Assembly: GCA_964459065.1 (NCBI GenBank)
Contig: CAYWMN010000004.1
Coordinates: 1 to 34,849 of the forward strand
DNA length: 34,849 bases
Source of the DNA: JAMCXS01 sp964459065
GTDB lineage: Bacteria > Acidobacteriota > Terriglobia > UBA7540
Direction: 5' to 3'
This document shows, in pieces, positions 7,487 to 15,262 of the stretch; the stretch's first letter is position 1; every line of letters starts with the position of its first letter. The position numbers and the translations under genes were made by a program. Below the pieces are notes generated by a model. That model made no database searches, was not told where the DNA came from, and worked only from the letters and a program-made list of their open reading frames with translations.

Positions 7487-8545
7487 GTGATCATGCAAAT
7501 TTCTGAAGCGATTGAAAAACTGAAGCGCGGTGAAGGGCTCGCGCGGGACGAGGCCCGCGAGGTGATGGAGCAGCTTCTTTCCGGGCGCGTGGGCGATCAG
7601 CAGATTGTCGAACTGCTGGTGGCGATGCGCGACAAGGGCGAAACCGCGGCGGAAGTGGTGGGCTTTGCGGAAGTGATGCGCGCCCAGGCTAAACAGGTCC
7701 TGGCGGATGCCGGCGTGAAGGTTGAATCGCTGATCGATTCGGGAGCGCTGCTCGACACCTGCGGTACCGGCGGCGACCGCAAGGGCACGGCGAATGTTTC
7801 CACCGCCACGGCCCTGGTAGTGGCCGCTGCGGGCGTACCCGTCGCCAAGCACGGCAACCGGTCGATTTCCAGCCGCTGCGGAAGCGCCGACGTCCTGGAA
7901 GCTCTGGGCGTGGCCATTGACCTGCCGCTCGCAACCATTCCCGCCTGCCTTGAAAAGACGGGGATGGTTTTTCTGTTTGCTCCGCACCTGCATCTGGCCA
8001 TGAAGCATGTGATGCCGGCGCGGCGCAGCATCAAGAGCAAAACCATTTTCAACCTGCTGGGGCCGGCTACCAATCCGCTGGAAGCCTCGCACCAATTGAC
8101 CGGAGTCTTCGACCCGGCGCGCACCCAAATGATGGCGGAGGCGCTGGGCGCCGTGGGAACCCGGCGGGCTTTTGTGGTGGCGGCTTCGGATGGGCTTGAC
8201 GAGATCACCATCACCGGTCCCACCAAACTCTCAGCATACGATTCCGGGAAGGTTTCAACGCGCCAGATTACGCCGGAGGATTTCGGCCTGCCGCGCGCGG
8301 CGATGGAATCGCTTGCCGGAGGCGATCCGGAACAGAACGCCCGCCTGCTGATGGGGATTCTTGAAGGTGAGAGGAGTCCTTTGCGGGATTGCATCCTGGC
8401 CAACGCCTCGGCGGCGCTGGTGGCGGCGGAAAAAGCCGCAGACTTTCTCGAAGGCGTGGCCCGAGCCCGGGAAGCGATTGATTCGGGAGCCGCCCGCCGG
8501 ACGCTCCGGGCGCTCGTCGAGTTTACGGAAAAGCACCGCCGCTAA
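7487..8545 (+). CDS. trpD: Anthranilate phosphoribosyltransferase
   Basis: TrpD joins anthranilate to PRPP in the second step of tryptophan synthesis. The 352-residue protein has the N-terminal helical domain and the glycine-rich PRPP loop CGTGGD at 92-97. It also has NVSTATAL at 103-110 and KHGNRSISSRCGSADVLEALG at 121-141, which bind PRPP and anthranilate. The C-terminal part is full length. The start is GTG at 7487 or the ATG two codons later at 7493; no strong ribosome site decides between them. It is divergent from sucC, convergent with the peptidase gene, and separate from trpG and trpE, which lie 5 and 10 kb away on the other strand. Confidence 0.97.
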   Translation: MIMQISEAIEKLKRGEGLARDEAREVMEQLLSGRVGDQQIVELLVAMRDKGETAAEVVGFAEVMRAQAKQVLADAGVKVESLIDSGALLDTCGTGGDRKGTANVSTATALVVAAAGVPVAKHGNRSISSRCGSADVLEALGVAIDLPLATIPACLEKTGMVFLFAPHLHLAMKHVMPARRSIKSKTIFNLLGPATNPLEASHQLTGVFDPARTQMMAEALGAVGTRRAFVVAASDGLDEITITGPTKLSAYDSGKVSTRQITPEDFGLPRAAMESLAGGDPEQNARLLMGILEGERSPLRDCILANASAALVAAEKAADFLEGVARAREAIDSGAARRTLRALVEFTEKHRR

Positions 8546-8572
8546 AGCTGCCGGCGTTGCAGCTCCCCCTGT

Positions 8573-10756
8573 TTATTTGCCCTCAGGCTCCAGGTTCTTT
8601 TCAAAAAAACTCAGCAGGCGTTTGGTGAGGTAGAGCCGCGCGGAGTAGCTGCTGAAGCCGTGCTTTTCTCCGGGCTGCAGATCAAGCTGGTAAGGCTTGC
8701 CGTCGCGCACCAGCGTTTCAATCAGGTTGATGGTGTTTTGCAGGTGGACGTTGTCATCGTCGACGCCGTGCATCAGCAGGAGTTTGGCGCGCAGGTTGCC
8801 GGCGGCGTCAATGACGGACGATTCTTCGTAACCTTCAGGATTCACCTCAGGCGTGCGCATGTAACGCTCGGTGTAAATGCTGTCATAAAATTTCCAGTCG
8901 GTGACGGGACCTCCCGCTGCTCCGCACTGGAAGACGTCCGGCGCGTGGGTGAGCGCATAAAGCGTCATGAATCCGCCGTAAGACCAGCCCCAGATGCCCA
9001 GGCGATGGGCGTCAACGTAGGGAAGCGACTTCAGATAATTGACGCCGGCCAACTGGTCGCGCAGTTCCTGCCGCCCCAGGTGCTCAAAAATCCTGCTTTC
9101 CCATGCGTGGCCGCGGCCCCACGATCCGCGGTTGTCAAGCGACCAGACCAGGAAGCCATGCTCGGCAAAAAGCTGATCCTGGAGCGAGGTCACGCCCCAT
9201 TGGTCGCGCACAATCTGCACCTCCGGTCCGCCGTAGACATCCACGATGACCGGATATTTCTTGTGGGGATCGAAATCCGGCGGCTTCAGCAGCCGCGCGT
9301 AGAGTTGGGCGCCATCGGGAGCCGTGACGGTGACGAATTGAGTCTTGCCCAGCGCATATTCCCGCAGGCGATTCCTGGGCGCGTCGATCGTGGCCACAAA
9401 AGAGCCGTCGGATTTGAACAGGCGCGTGATGGGAGGCGTTTTGGAATCCGAAAAAGTCTCGACATAAAAACGGCCGTCGGGTGAAAGAAGCAAAGTGTGA
9501 GTTCCGGGTTCTTTGGAGAGCCGCTCAAGACCAGAACCGTTCAGCCGCACCCGGTCAATCTGCCGCTCGCGCGGGTCGGGTTGGGTGGAAAGAAAATAGA
9601 CCCAGCCGGTGTGGCCTCCGTGTTGATACATCGGCAGGTCGGAGAAGAGCGGATGGTCCAGCATCCAGTTGCCACCGGTCAGCTTTTTGATCAGCTTGCC
9701 GCGGCGGCTGTAAAGATAAAGGTGCAGCCATCCGTCGCGCTCGGAAAGCCACAGAAAGCGGCCGTCAGCAAGAAAACCCGGAGGGCGAACCGAGTTGATC
9801 CAGTAACGGTCTTTTTCCACCAGCAGCGTGCGACTGGCCCCTGAATCTGCGTCCCACAGATGCACGGCCATCCGGGTTTGGTTGCGGTTGAGCGTGACGA
9901 ACGAAATGTCTTTTGAATCCCGCGTCCAGGAAAACGACGGGCCGAAATACTCAACGGGCGGGGAATTGGCCGGTGGAACCCAGTCATATGTTTTGCCGCC
10001 GTTGACCGAGACAACATGAAAGCTGGCCTTCGGGTTGGGATCGCCCGCCTGCGGAAACCTCTGAAGAGAAAACTCCACGTGAGTTGAAAGGAAATGGACC
10101 AGCGGGTAGACGGGCACCGGCGAGTCGTCGAGGCGCAGATAGGCAATCTGTTTGCCGTCAGGCGACCATTCGTAGGCGCGGCCGGTGGAGCGGTCCGCCA
10201 GTTCCTCCTTGTAAACCCAATCGAGCTTTCCGTTCAGAATGAGGGGTGTCCCGTCATGAGTGAGCTCAGTGACGCGTCCGCTCTTGATGTTGAGGGTGTA
10301 GAGATTGTTCTGCCTGACGAAAGCGATTCGGCCGCCCGCCGGAGAAAACGTTGCGTTTTCGTCAGGCTGCGGATCGTTGGTCAATTGCCGAATTTCGCCG
10401 CCTGCCGGGTCATACAACCAAAGATCGCCGCCGCCATCGAAGAGAATCCGGCGGCCTTGGGGCGACCAGCGGTAAGAATCGAGGTCCACGCCGGAATCCG
10501 GCGAAATCTTCAGGCGGTGCTCGCGGCGCGCGGCCACGTCATAAAGGCACAACTGCTCGCCGGAGTTGCCATCCTTCAGATAACTGAATTGTTCTGTTCC
10601 CGGTCTCCAGCGCACGCGGCGGAGGGCGCCCGGGACTATTTGTTCTGAGTCCGTGACCATCTGGGGAGTAAGGCGTTTTTTCGCCGCCCAGACGGAAGGT
10701 AAGAACCCTGCGAGGAGCGCCAGTACAACCGTGAGGCGTATCCATAAATTCTTCAT
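8573..10756 (-). CDS. Exported dipeptidyl-peptidase IV-type serine peptidase (S9B)
   Basis: The 727-residue protein begins with a Sec signal peptide (MKNLWIRLTVVLALLAGFLPSVWA). Residues about 40-450 form the beta-propeller of prolyl dipeptidyl peptidases and include DWVYKEEL, whose paired Glu residues hold the substrate amino terminus in DPP-IV. The alpha/beta hydrolase domain follows. It has Ser592 in GWSYGG, the acid in HGVDDDNVH (about 666-668) and His699 in GEKHGF. This argues for release of N-terminal dipeptides, typically after Pro or Ala, in the periplasm or outside the cell. It ends 28 bases from the convergent trpD stop. Confidence 0.93.
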   Translation of the reverse strand: MKNLWIRLTVVLALLAGFLPSVWAAKKRLTPQMVTDSEQIVPGALRRVRWRPGTEQFSYLKDGNSGEQLCLYDVAARREHRLKISPDSGVDLDSYRWSPQGRRILFDGGGDLWLYDPAGGEIRQLTNDPQPDENATFSPAGGRIAFVRQNNLYTLNIKSGRVTELTHDGTPLILNGKLDWVYKEELADRSTGRAYEWSPDGKQIAYLRLDDSPVPVYPLVHFLSTHVEFSLQRFPQAGDPNPKASFHVVSVNGGKTYDWVPPANSPPVEYFGPSFSWTRDSKDISFVTLNRNQTRMAVHLWDADSGASRTLLVEKDRYWINSVRPPGFLADGRFLWLSERDGWLHLYLYSRRGKLIKKLTGGNWMLDHPLFSDLPMYQHGGHTGWVYFLSTQPDPRERQIDRVRLNGSGLERLSKEPGTHTLLLSPDGRFYVETFSDSKTPPITRLFKSDGSFVATIDAPRNRLREYALGKTQFVTVTAPDGAQLYARLLKPPDFDPHKKYPVIVDVYGGPEVQIVRDQWGVTSLQDQLFAEHGFLVWSLDNRGSWGRGHAWESRIFEHLGRQELRDQLAGVNYLKSLPYVDAHRLGIWGWSYGGFMTLYALTHAPDVFQCGAAGGPVTDWKFYDSIYTERYMRTPEVNPEGYEESSVIDAAGNLRAKLLLMHGVDDDNVHLQNTINLIETLVRDGKPYQLDLQPGEKHGFSSYSARLYLTKRLLSFFEKNLEPEGK

Positions 10757-10991
10757 TGATTTCTTGTCCTATCAAGCGAACCTGCGCGCAGGCCTTAATT
10801 TTCCATGACCGCCGCATCCGGCCGCTCAAACGCAAAACGTTATCCCTTTTGGCGGCAATTGTAAACTTTCTTGGCCGCGCGGCCGATGGGTAGTCATCGT
10901 GAGATACCAACAACCGGTTTCCTGTTTTTGTACCCGTCTGGCCCGCTGGGCAAGGTTCTTATCCTTCCGAGCGGAACGAGCCTGCGGGCTG

Positions 10992-12950
10992 ATGACGCGC
11001 TGGCGTTTTCAGCCGCGCCCCCGGGCTTCATACGGCGGGCACAAGCGTGGCGCGAAGGCGCTTGCGGTCCTGTTGGTCGCGGCCGGTGCGCTGATTTACG
11101 GTACCGCCGCGCAGGGATCTCCTCCTCGCTGGCAGATCCTCTGGACATTTGACCACAGTCTCACCAACGCGCTGGGAGGCGGATATAACGCTTTTTCCCG
11201 GGCGCCTTCCCGGGCTCGAACGTATCTGGACCCTGCCGTCCATCGCTCGCAAGCGGGTTTCTCGCTGCGGATTACGGCCCATCGCGCCGATAAGGGATTC
11301 TGCGGAGGGTGGTTTGATTTCTATCCGGCGGGAGCCTCACAGCGGTACTTTGACGCCCGCCCCTATCCCTATCTCACGTTCTGGATCAAAGGCGGAAAGC
11401 CCGGCGGGGATTTCGACATCAAGCTGGTTGATTCCAGGCACGAAGGCCATGAGTCCGCCGCCATGCGGCCGCTCCACGCCTATTTGCCCTCGGGCATTAC
11501 GACCCGTTGGCAGAAAGTCACGATTCCTGTTGCCGATTTCACGGAAACGGATCCCGGCTCGCTGGTCCGGATGGTTTTTATCTTTTCCGTACCCGGTGAT
11601 TATGAGTTTTACGTGGACAACATCGGTTTCGAGTCCGCGCCCAACGATTCCATGGCCGCTCCCTCCACCACTGGACAGCCGACGTCCAAGATTGCTGAGC
11701 CTTACCACTCCATGTGGGTATGGAAGACCTCGGAGCTTCTACATAGTTCCCAAGCGGCCGCTCGCCTTTTTGATTTTTGCGCGCGCATGGGTTTCAAGGA
11801 GATTTATCTTTCGGTGGACTTTGACACATCGCCCCGCGGGCGAATTCCTGTCTCGATCTTGGACGCCCGCGCCTATGGCAGCTTCCTGAAAGCGGCGCAC
11901 CAGCGCGGGCTTCGTGTTGAAGCCCTAACGGGCGCGCCCATCTGGGCGGCGCGGGCCTACCACGCCCGGGCGCTGGGGGCGGTAAGGGCCATCCTGGATT
12001 TCAACACCGGGAGGCCTGCCCTCGAACAGTTCGACGGCATCCACTTTGATGTCGAACCTTATCTGCTGCTGGGCTTTTCCGTGCCCGGTTACCGGAAGCG
12101 GCTGCTTCAGGAGTATCTTGAAATGGTGGCCGACTGCGCCGCGGCCGCCCGCCGGGACCATACACCTTTGACCTGTGACATTCCCTGGTGGTTCTATCCG
12201 GCGACGCCCGCCGCTCGAAAACAGTTCACGGTGACTTTTGGAGGCACGCAAAAAACCGTCGGCGAGCATGTTACGGACCTGCTCGATTCCGTAACCATCA
12301 TGAACTATCGGAATGAAGCCGACGGCGCGGGGGGCATCATCACGTTCGGAATTCCAGCGCTCGCCTACGCGGCGAAAGTTCACAAGCGGATTCGCATCGG
12401 GCTTGAAACCTCCGCGGAAAAACCGACGGTGGTCAAATTTGTTGCGGCAATTCCCACCAGGAAATTCTTTGAGAGAGTCCGGCAAAATAAGCTTATGGAC
12501 CAGTACTCTTTTGAGGGTTACGCTTTGCATGTAATCAAGGGCAAAGGCGTGGTCTTTGTGGGGCTTGGACCGCTGCTCCATTCAAACACCGCTCCTGAGG
12601 CGCCAATGGACGCGGCCCTGGAGCGGCTGCGAAAGTTGTTTGGACAAAACCCCGAGAACCCGCTCGCGGCGGAGTTCGAAATGGCGGACGCGCGAGCTGC
12701 CGTTGCCGACGATCCCGCCTGGCAGGACTTCAAGCTGGTGGAACTTGCACGGCCGGGATCAGGCCGAAAGCGGGCGGCCTTCCAGGCGGTCCGCTGCACG
12801 CCGCCGGTTACGACCTTCCACGGGCTGGGTCGGAAGATTTTTGAAGAAGAATCCCGCTCCGCCGCCGACTGGCTGGCTCGATATCCAAGCTTCGGCGGGC
12901 TTGCCATTCACTACTACCAGAGTCTTCGGGCTTTAATGGCCCAACCCTAG
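10992..12950 (+). CDS. Secreted glycoside-hydrolase-like protein: carbohydrate-binding-like domain plus TIM barrel
   Basis: I start at the ATG at 10992 (652 residues). A GTG at 10899 would add 31 residues with no export signal and leave the hydrophobic segment far inside. A basic N terminus precedes ALAVLLVAAGALIYGTAAQG, a signal peptide or anchor. Residues about 42-215 look like a beta-sandwich carbohydrate-binding module (CBM11/galactose-binding-like), ending in YEFYVDNIGFES. From about 237 a TIM-barrel begins with SMWVWKTSELL and contains FDGIHFDVEPY, with acidic residues Asp353 and Glu355 in the strand-end position used by glycosidase catalytic acids. No named GH family can be assigned from sequence alone. 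The 3' end is convergent with trpG, 106 bases away. Confidence 0.7.
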   Translation: MTRWRFQPRPRASYGGHKRGAKALAVLLVAAGALIYGTAAQGSPPRWQILWTFDHSLTNALGGGYNAFSRAPSRARTYLDPAVHRSQAGFSLRITAHRADKGFCGGWFDFYPAGASQRYFDARPYPYLTFWIKGGKPGGDFDIKLVDSRHEGHESAAMRPLHAYLPSGITTRWQKVTIPVADFTETDPGSLVRMVFIFSVPGDYEFYVDNIGFESAPNDSMAAPSTTGQPTSKIAEPYHSMWVWKTSELLHSSQAAARLFDFCARMGFKEIYLSVDFDTSPRGRIPVSILDARAYGSFLKAAHQRGLRVEALTGAPIWAARAYHARALGAVRAILDFNTGRPALEQFDGIHFDVEPYLLLGFSVPGYRKRLLQEYLEMVADCAAAARRDHTPLTCDIPWWFYPATPAARKQFTVTFGGTQKTVGEHVTDLLDSVTIMNYRNEADGAGGIITFGIPALAYAAKVHKRIRIGLETSAEKPTVVKFVAAIPTRKFFERVRQNKLMDQYSFEGYALHVIKGKGVVFVGLGPLLHSNTAPEAPMDAALERLRKLFGQNPENPLAAEFEMADARAAVADDPAWQDFKLVELARPGSGRKRAAFQAVRCTPPVTTFHGLGRKIFEEESRSAADWLARYPSFGGLAIHYYQSLRALMAQP

Positions 12951-13056
12951 GCGTCGCCACCCCGCCAGAGATCAGACGTGCCCACTAACGGGACGCGCCT
13001 GCGAGCTTGGACCCGCCGGCGACAGCCTGCAAGGCGGCGCGAGCTTTATCCCAATG

Positions 13057-13620
13057 TCAGAGCTTGAGAAAATTGGCCAGGAGCAGCTTGCCGGAATTGG
13101 TGAGGACGGATTCGGGATGGAACTGGACACCTTCCACTTTCATCTTTTTGTGGCGGAAGCCCATGATCAGCCCGTCGGGCGAAGTGGCGGAAACGGCGAG
13201 ACAATCGGGAAGGCTCTTGCGTTCGACAATCAGGGAGTGATACCGGGTGGCCGGAAAGGGATTGGGCAGGCCGGAAAAAATGGTCTTGCCGTCGTGAGAA
13301 ATCTCGCTGGTCTTGCCGTGCATCAATTCCGGCGCCCGGATCACCTTGCCGCCGAATGCCTGGCCGATGGCCTGATGGCCCAGGCAGACTCCCAGGATGG
13401 GCGTGCGGCCGGAGAAGGCTCGGATGACGTCCAGGCAGATTCCGGCTTCCGACGGCGTCTTCGGGCCTGGTGAAATCACAATGCGCTCCGGCGCCAGACG
13501 CTCGATCTCATCCAGGGTGATCTGGTCGTTGCGGTGGACTTCCATCTCCGCTCCCAGCTCGCCGAGATACTGCACCAGGTTATAGGTGAACGAATCGTAG
13601 TTATCAATAATTAAAATCAT
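13057..13620 (-). CDS. trpG: Anthranilate/aminodeoxychorismate synthase glutamine amidotransferase
   Basis: This class I glutamine amidotransferase releases ammonia for the TrpE (or PabB) chain. The 187-residue protein has ILIIDNYDSFTYNL at the N terminus, ISPGPKTPSEAG near 49-60, and the complete triad: Cys79 in GVCLGHQAIG, His168 and Glu170 in GVQFHPESVLT. The HGKTS motif at 101-105 is typical of the TrpG/PabA group. It is not adjacent to trpE, which lies about 4 kb away on the same strand, so it may serve both tryptophan and folate synthesis; that is inference. A 63-base gap separates it from the divergent isomerase gene. Confidence 0.95.
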   Translation of the reverse strand: MILIIDNYDSFTYNLVQYLGELGAEMEVHRNDQITLDEIERLAPERIVISPGPKTPSEAGICLDVIRAFSGRTPILGVCLGHQAIGQAFGGKVIRAPELMHGKTSEISHDGKTIFSGLPNPFPATRYHSLIVERKSLPDCLAVSATSPDGLIMGFRHKKMKVEGVQFHPESVLTNSGKLLLANFLKL

Positions 13621-13683
13621 TTGCTTGCCTTCCGCCCTCCAGTGCGTTCATTATACGCTGAACCCCTTGAGAGGAAGAAGCCC

Positions 13684-14589
13684 ATGAAAAAAACAGCCCG
13701 ACGATCTTTCCTGAAACAAGGACTTGGAAGTCTTGCCGCTGTGGGCGCTGCTGCCGCAGGCGCCGGACCGGCGCTGGGGGCTCCCCACCCGGCCGAGCCT
13801 TCCGGCAACGTGGAAGCTCCGAGAAATTTTCAACTGGGGCTGGTGACTTACAACCTGGCAAGGCATTGGGACATCGATACCATTATCAAAAACTGCCGGG
13901 AGGGCGACTTTAAAGCAGTGGAATTACGCAGCACCCACCGGCACGGCGTGGAGCCCACCCTCAGCAAGGCCAAGCGGGCGGAAGTCCGCAAACGCTTTGA
14001 AGGCTCGGGCGTGCGCTTGTTCAGCCTGGGCTCGGCGTGCGAATTCGAATCGCCAGACCCGGCCGTTGTGCGGCAGAATATCGAACTGACCCGAAAGTTT
14101 TGCGAACTGGCCCACGACGTTGGGGCGGTCGGCGTCAAGGTTCGGCCGAACGGATTCCCGCCGGGCGTCCCGCATGAAAAGACGCTGGAGCAAATCGGCC
14201 GGGCGCTCAAAAAATGCGGAGACCTGGCGCAGTCCTACAACGTGGAAGTCTGGCTGGAGGTGCACGGCCGCGGCACCCGGTATCCCAAGAACATTCGCCG
14301 CATCATGGAGGTGGCCGACCATCCGGCCGTGGGCATCTGTTGGAACTCGAACGCAACGGACGTGGTGGCAGGCTCCGTGCAGCCGAGTTTTGAATTGATC
14401 GGCCGCTGGCTGCGCAGTTGCCACATCAACGAATTGTGGAAGCGGGAATATCCCTGGAGGGAGCTTTTCGCGCTGTTTCGCAGCGTCGGCTATAATCGCT
14501 ATACCTACGCGGAAATTCCGGAAAGCTGTGAGCCGATCCGCCTGATGCATTATTACCGGCGGCTGTGGGAGTACCAAACAGCGGCGTAG
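13684..14589 (+). CDS. Tat-exported sugar phosphate isomerase/epimerase family protein (AP2Ec TIM barrel)
   Basis: The 301-residue protein starts at the ATG at 13684, preceded by AGGAAG; upstream in-frame starts would bury the export signal. The N terminus carries the twin-arginine motif RRSFLK followed by a short Ala/Gly-rich hydrophobic stretch, so a folded protein is likely exported. The body is a xylose-isomerase-like TIM barrel. It has strand ends FKAVELRSTHRHGVEP, VGVKVRPNG, VEVWLEVHGRGT and VGICWNSN, and the late WREL…YAEI pattern with acidic and His residues suited to metal binding. The substrate is unknown. Exported members are common in sugar-using soil bacteria. It is followed after 8 bases by the GNAT gene, so the two likely share a transcript. 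Confidence 0.82.
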   Translation: MKKTARRSFLKQGLGSLAAVGAAAAGAGPALGAPHPAEPSGNVEAPRNFQLGLVTYNLARHWDIDTIIKNCREGDFKAVELRSTHRHGVEPTLSKAKRAEVRKRFEGSGVRLFSLGSACEFESPDPAVVRQNIELTRKFCELAHDVGAVGVKVRPNGFPPGVPHEKTLEQIGRALKKCGDLAQSYNVEVWLEVHGRGTRYPKNIRRIMEVADHPAVGICWNSNATDVVAGSVQPSFELIGRWLRSCHINELWKREYPWRELFALFRSVGYNRYTYAEIPESCEPIRLMHYYRRLWEYQTAA

Positions 14590-14597
14590 AAAAGAAC

Positions 14598-15200
14598 ATG
14601 GAAACTCAACCCATCACCTTAGAGGGCCGCAGGGTGCGCCTGGAGCCGCTCAGCCTGGCGCATCACGCGGCCTTGTGCGCGGCGGGCCTGGACTTTGAAA
14701 TATGGCGCTGGAATCCGCGGAACGTTCGCACGCCGGATGACATGCGCGCCTACATCGAACAGGCGCTTGCCGAGCAGGCTCGCGGCACGTCGCTGCCATT
14801 TGCCACCATCGATCTTGCCAGCGGCAAGGCCATCGGCAGCACTCGCTTCCTCAACCTCGACCCTGCCAATCTGCGCGTTGAAATCGGAGGGACGTGGCTG
14901 GCAAGGCAGTGGCAGCGGACTGGCGCCAACACGGAAGCCAAGTACCTGATGCTGGCCCACGCTTTTGAAGAACTCGGCTGCCTGCGCGTGGAATTCAAAA
15001 CGGATTCGCTGAACCAGCGGTCGCGGGAAGCGATTCTTCGTCTGGGAGCCAAAGAGGAAGGAACGCTCCGCAACCACATGCTGACCTGGAGCGGCCGCAT
15101 CCGGCACACCGTCTACTACAGCATCATCGATTCCGAATGGCCGGAAGTGAAGATGCGTTTGGAACAGCGTCTTGCGCGTGGCGCCGAAAAAGTTCAGTAG
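14598..15200 (+). CDS. GNAT-family N-acetyltransferase (RimJ-like)
   Basis: The 200-residue protein resembles the RimJ/RimL-type GNAT group. It opens with ITLEGRRVRLEPLSLAHH, has a central VEIGGTWLARQWQRTGANTE-like acetyl-CoA loop, and ends the core with the VEFKTDSLNQRSREAILRLGAKEEG region characteristic of the group. The target, whether a protein N terminus or a small molecule, is not predictable. I prefer the ATG at 14598, eight bases after the isomerase stop; the longer GTG start at 14565 would overlap that gene. It is convergent with the tandem hydrolase gene, 62 bases away. Confidence 0.88.
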   Translation: METQPITLEGRRVRLEPLSLAHHAALCAAGLDFEIWRWNPRNVRTPDDMRAYIEQALAEQARGTSLPFATIDLASGKAIGSTRFLNLDPANLRVEIGGTWLARQWQRTGANTEAKYLMLAHAFEELGCLRVEFKTDSLNQRSREAILRLGAKEEGTLRNHMLTWSGRIRHTVYYSIIDSEWPEVKMRLEQRLARGAEKVQ

Positions 15201-15262
15201 GCTTTGTTCTGCGCAGACGCTTCCTGGGCCGTTTGCTGAGGTGCCTGGGTATTCGCCGAGTT

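Noticed and set aside
10899..10991. Upstream GTG start for the secreted TIM-barrel protein
   Set aside because: It adds a Cys/Arg-rich stretch that would precede and spoil the export signal; the ATG at 10992 gives a better N terminus.
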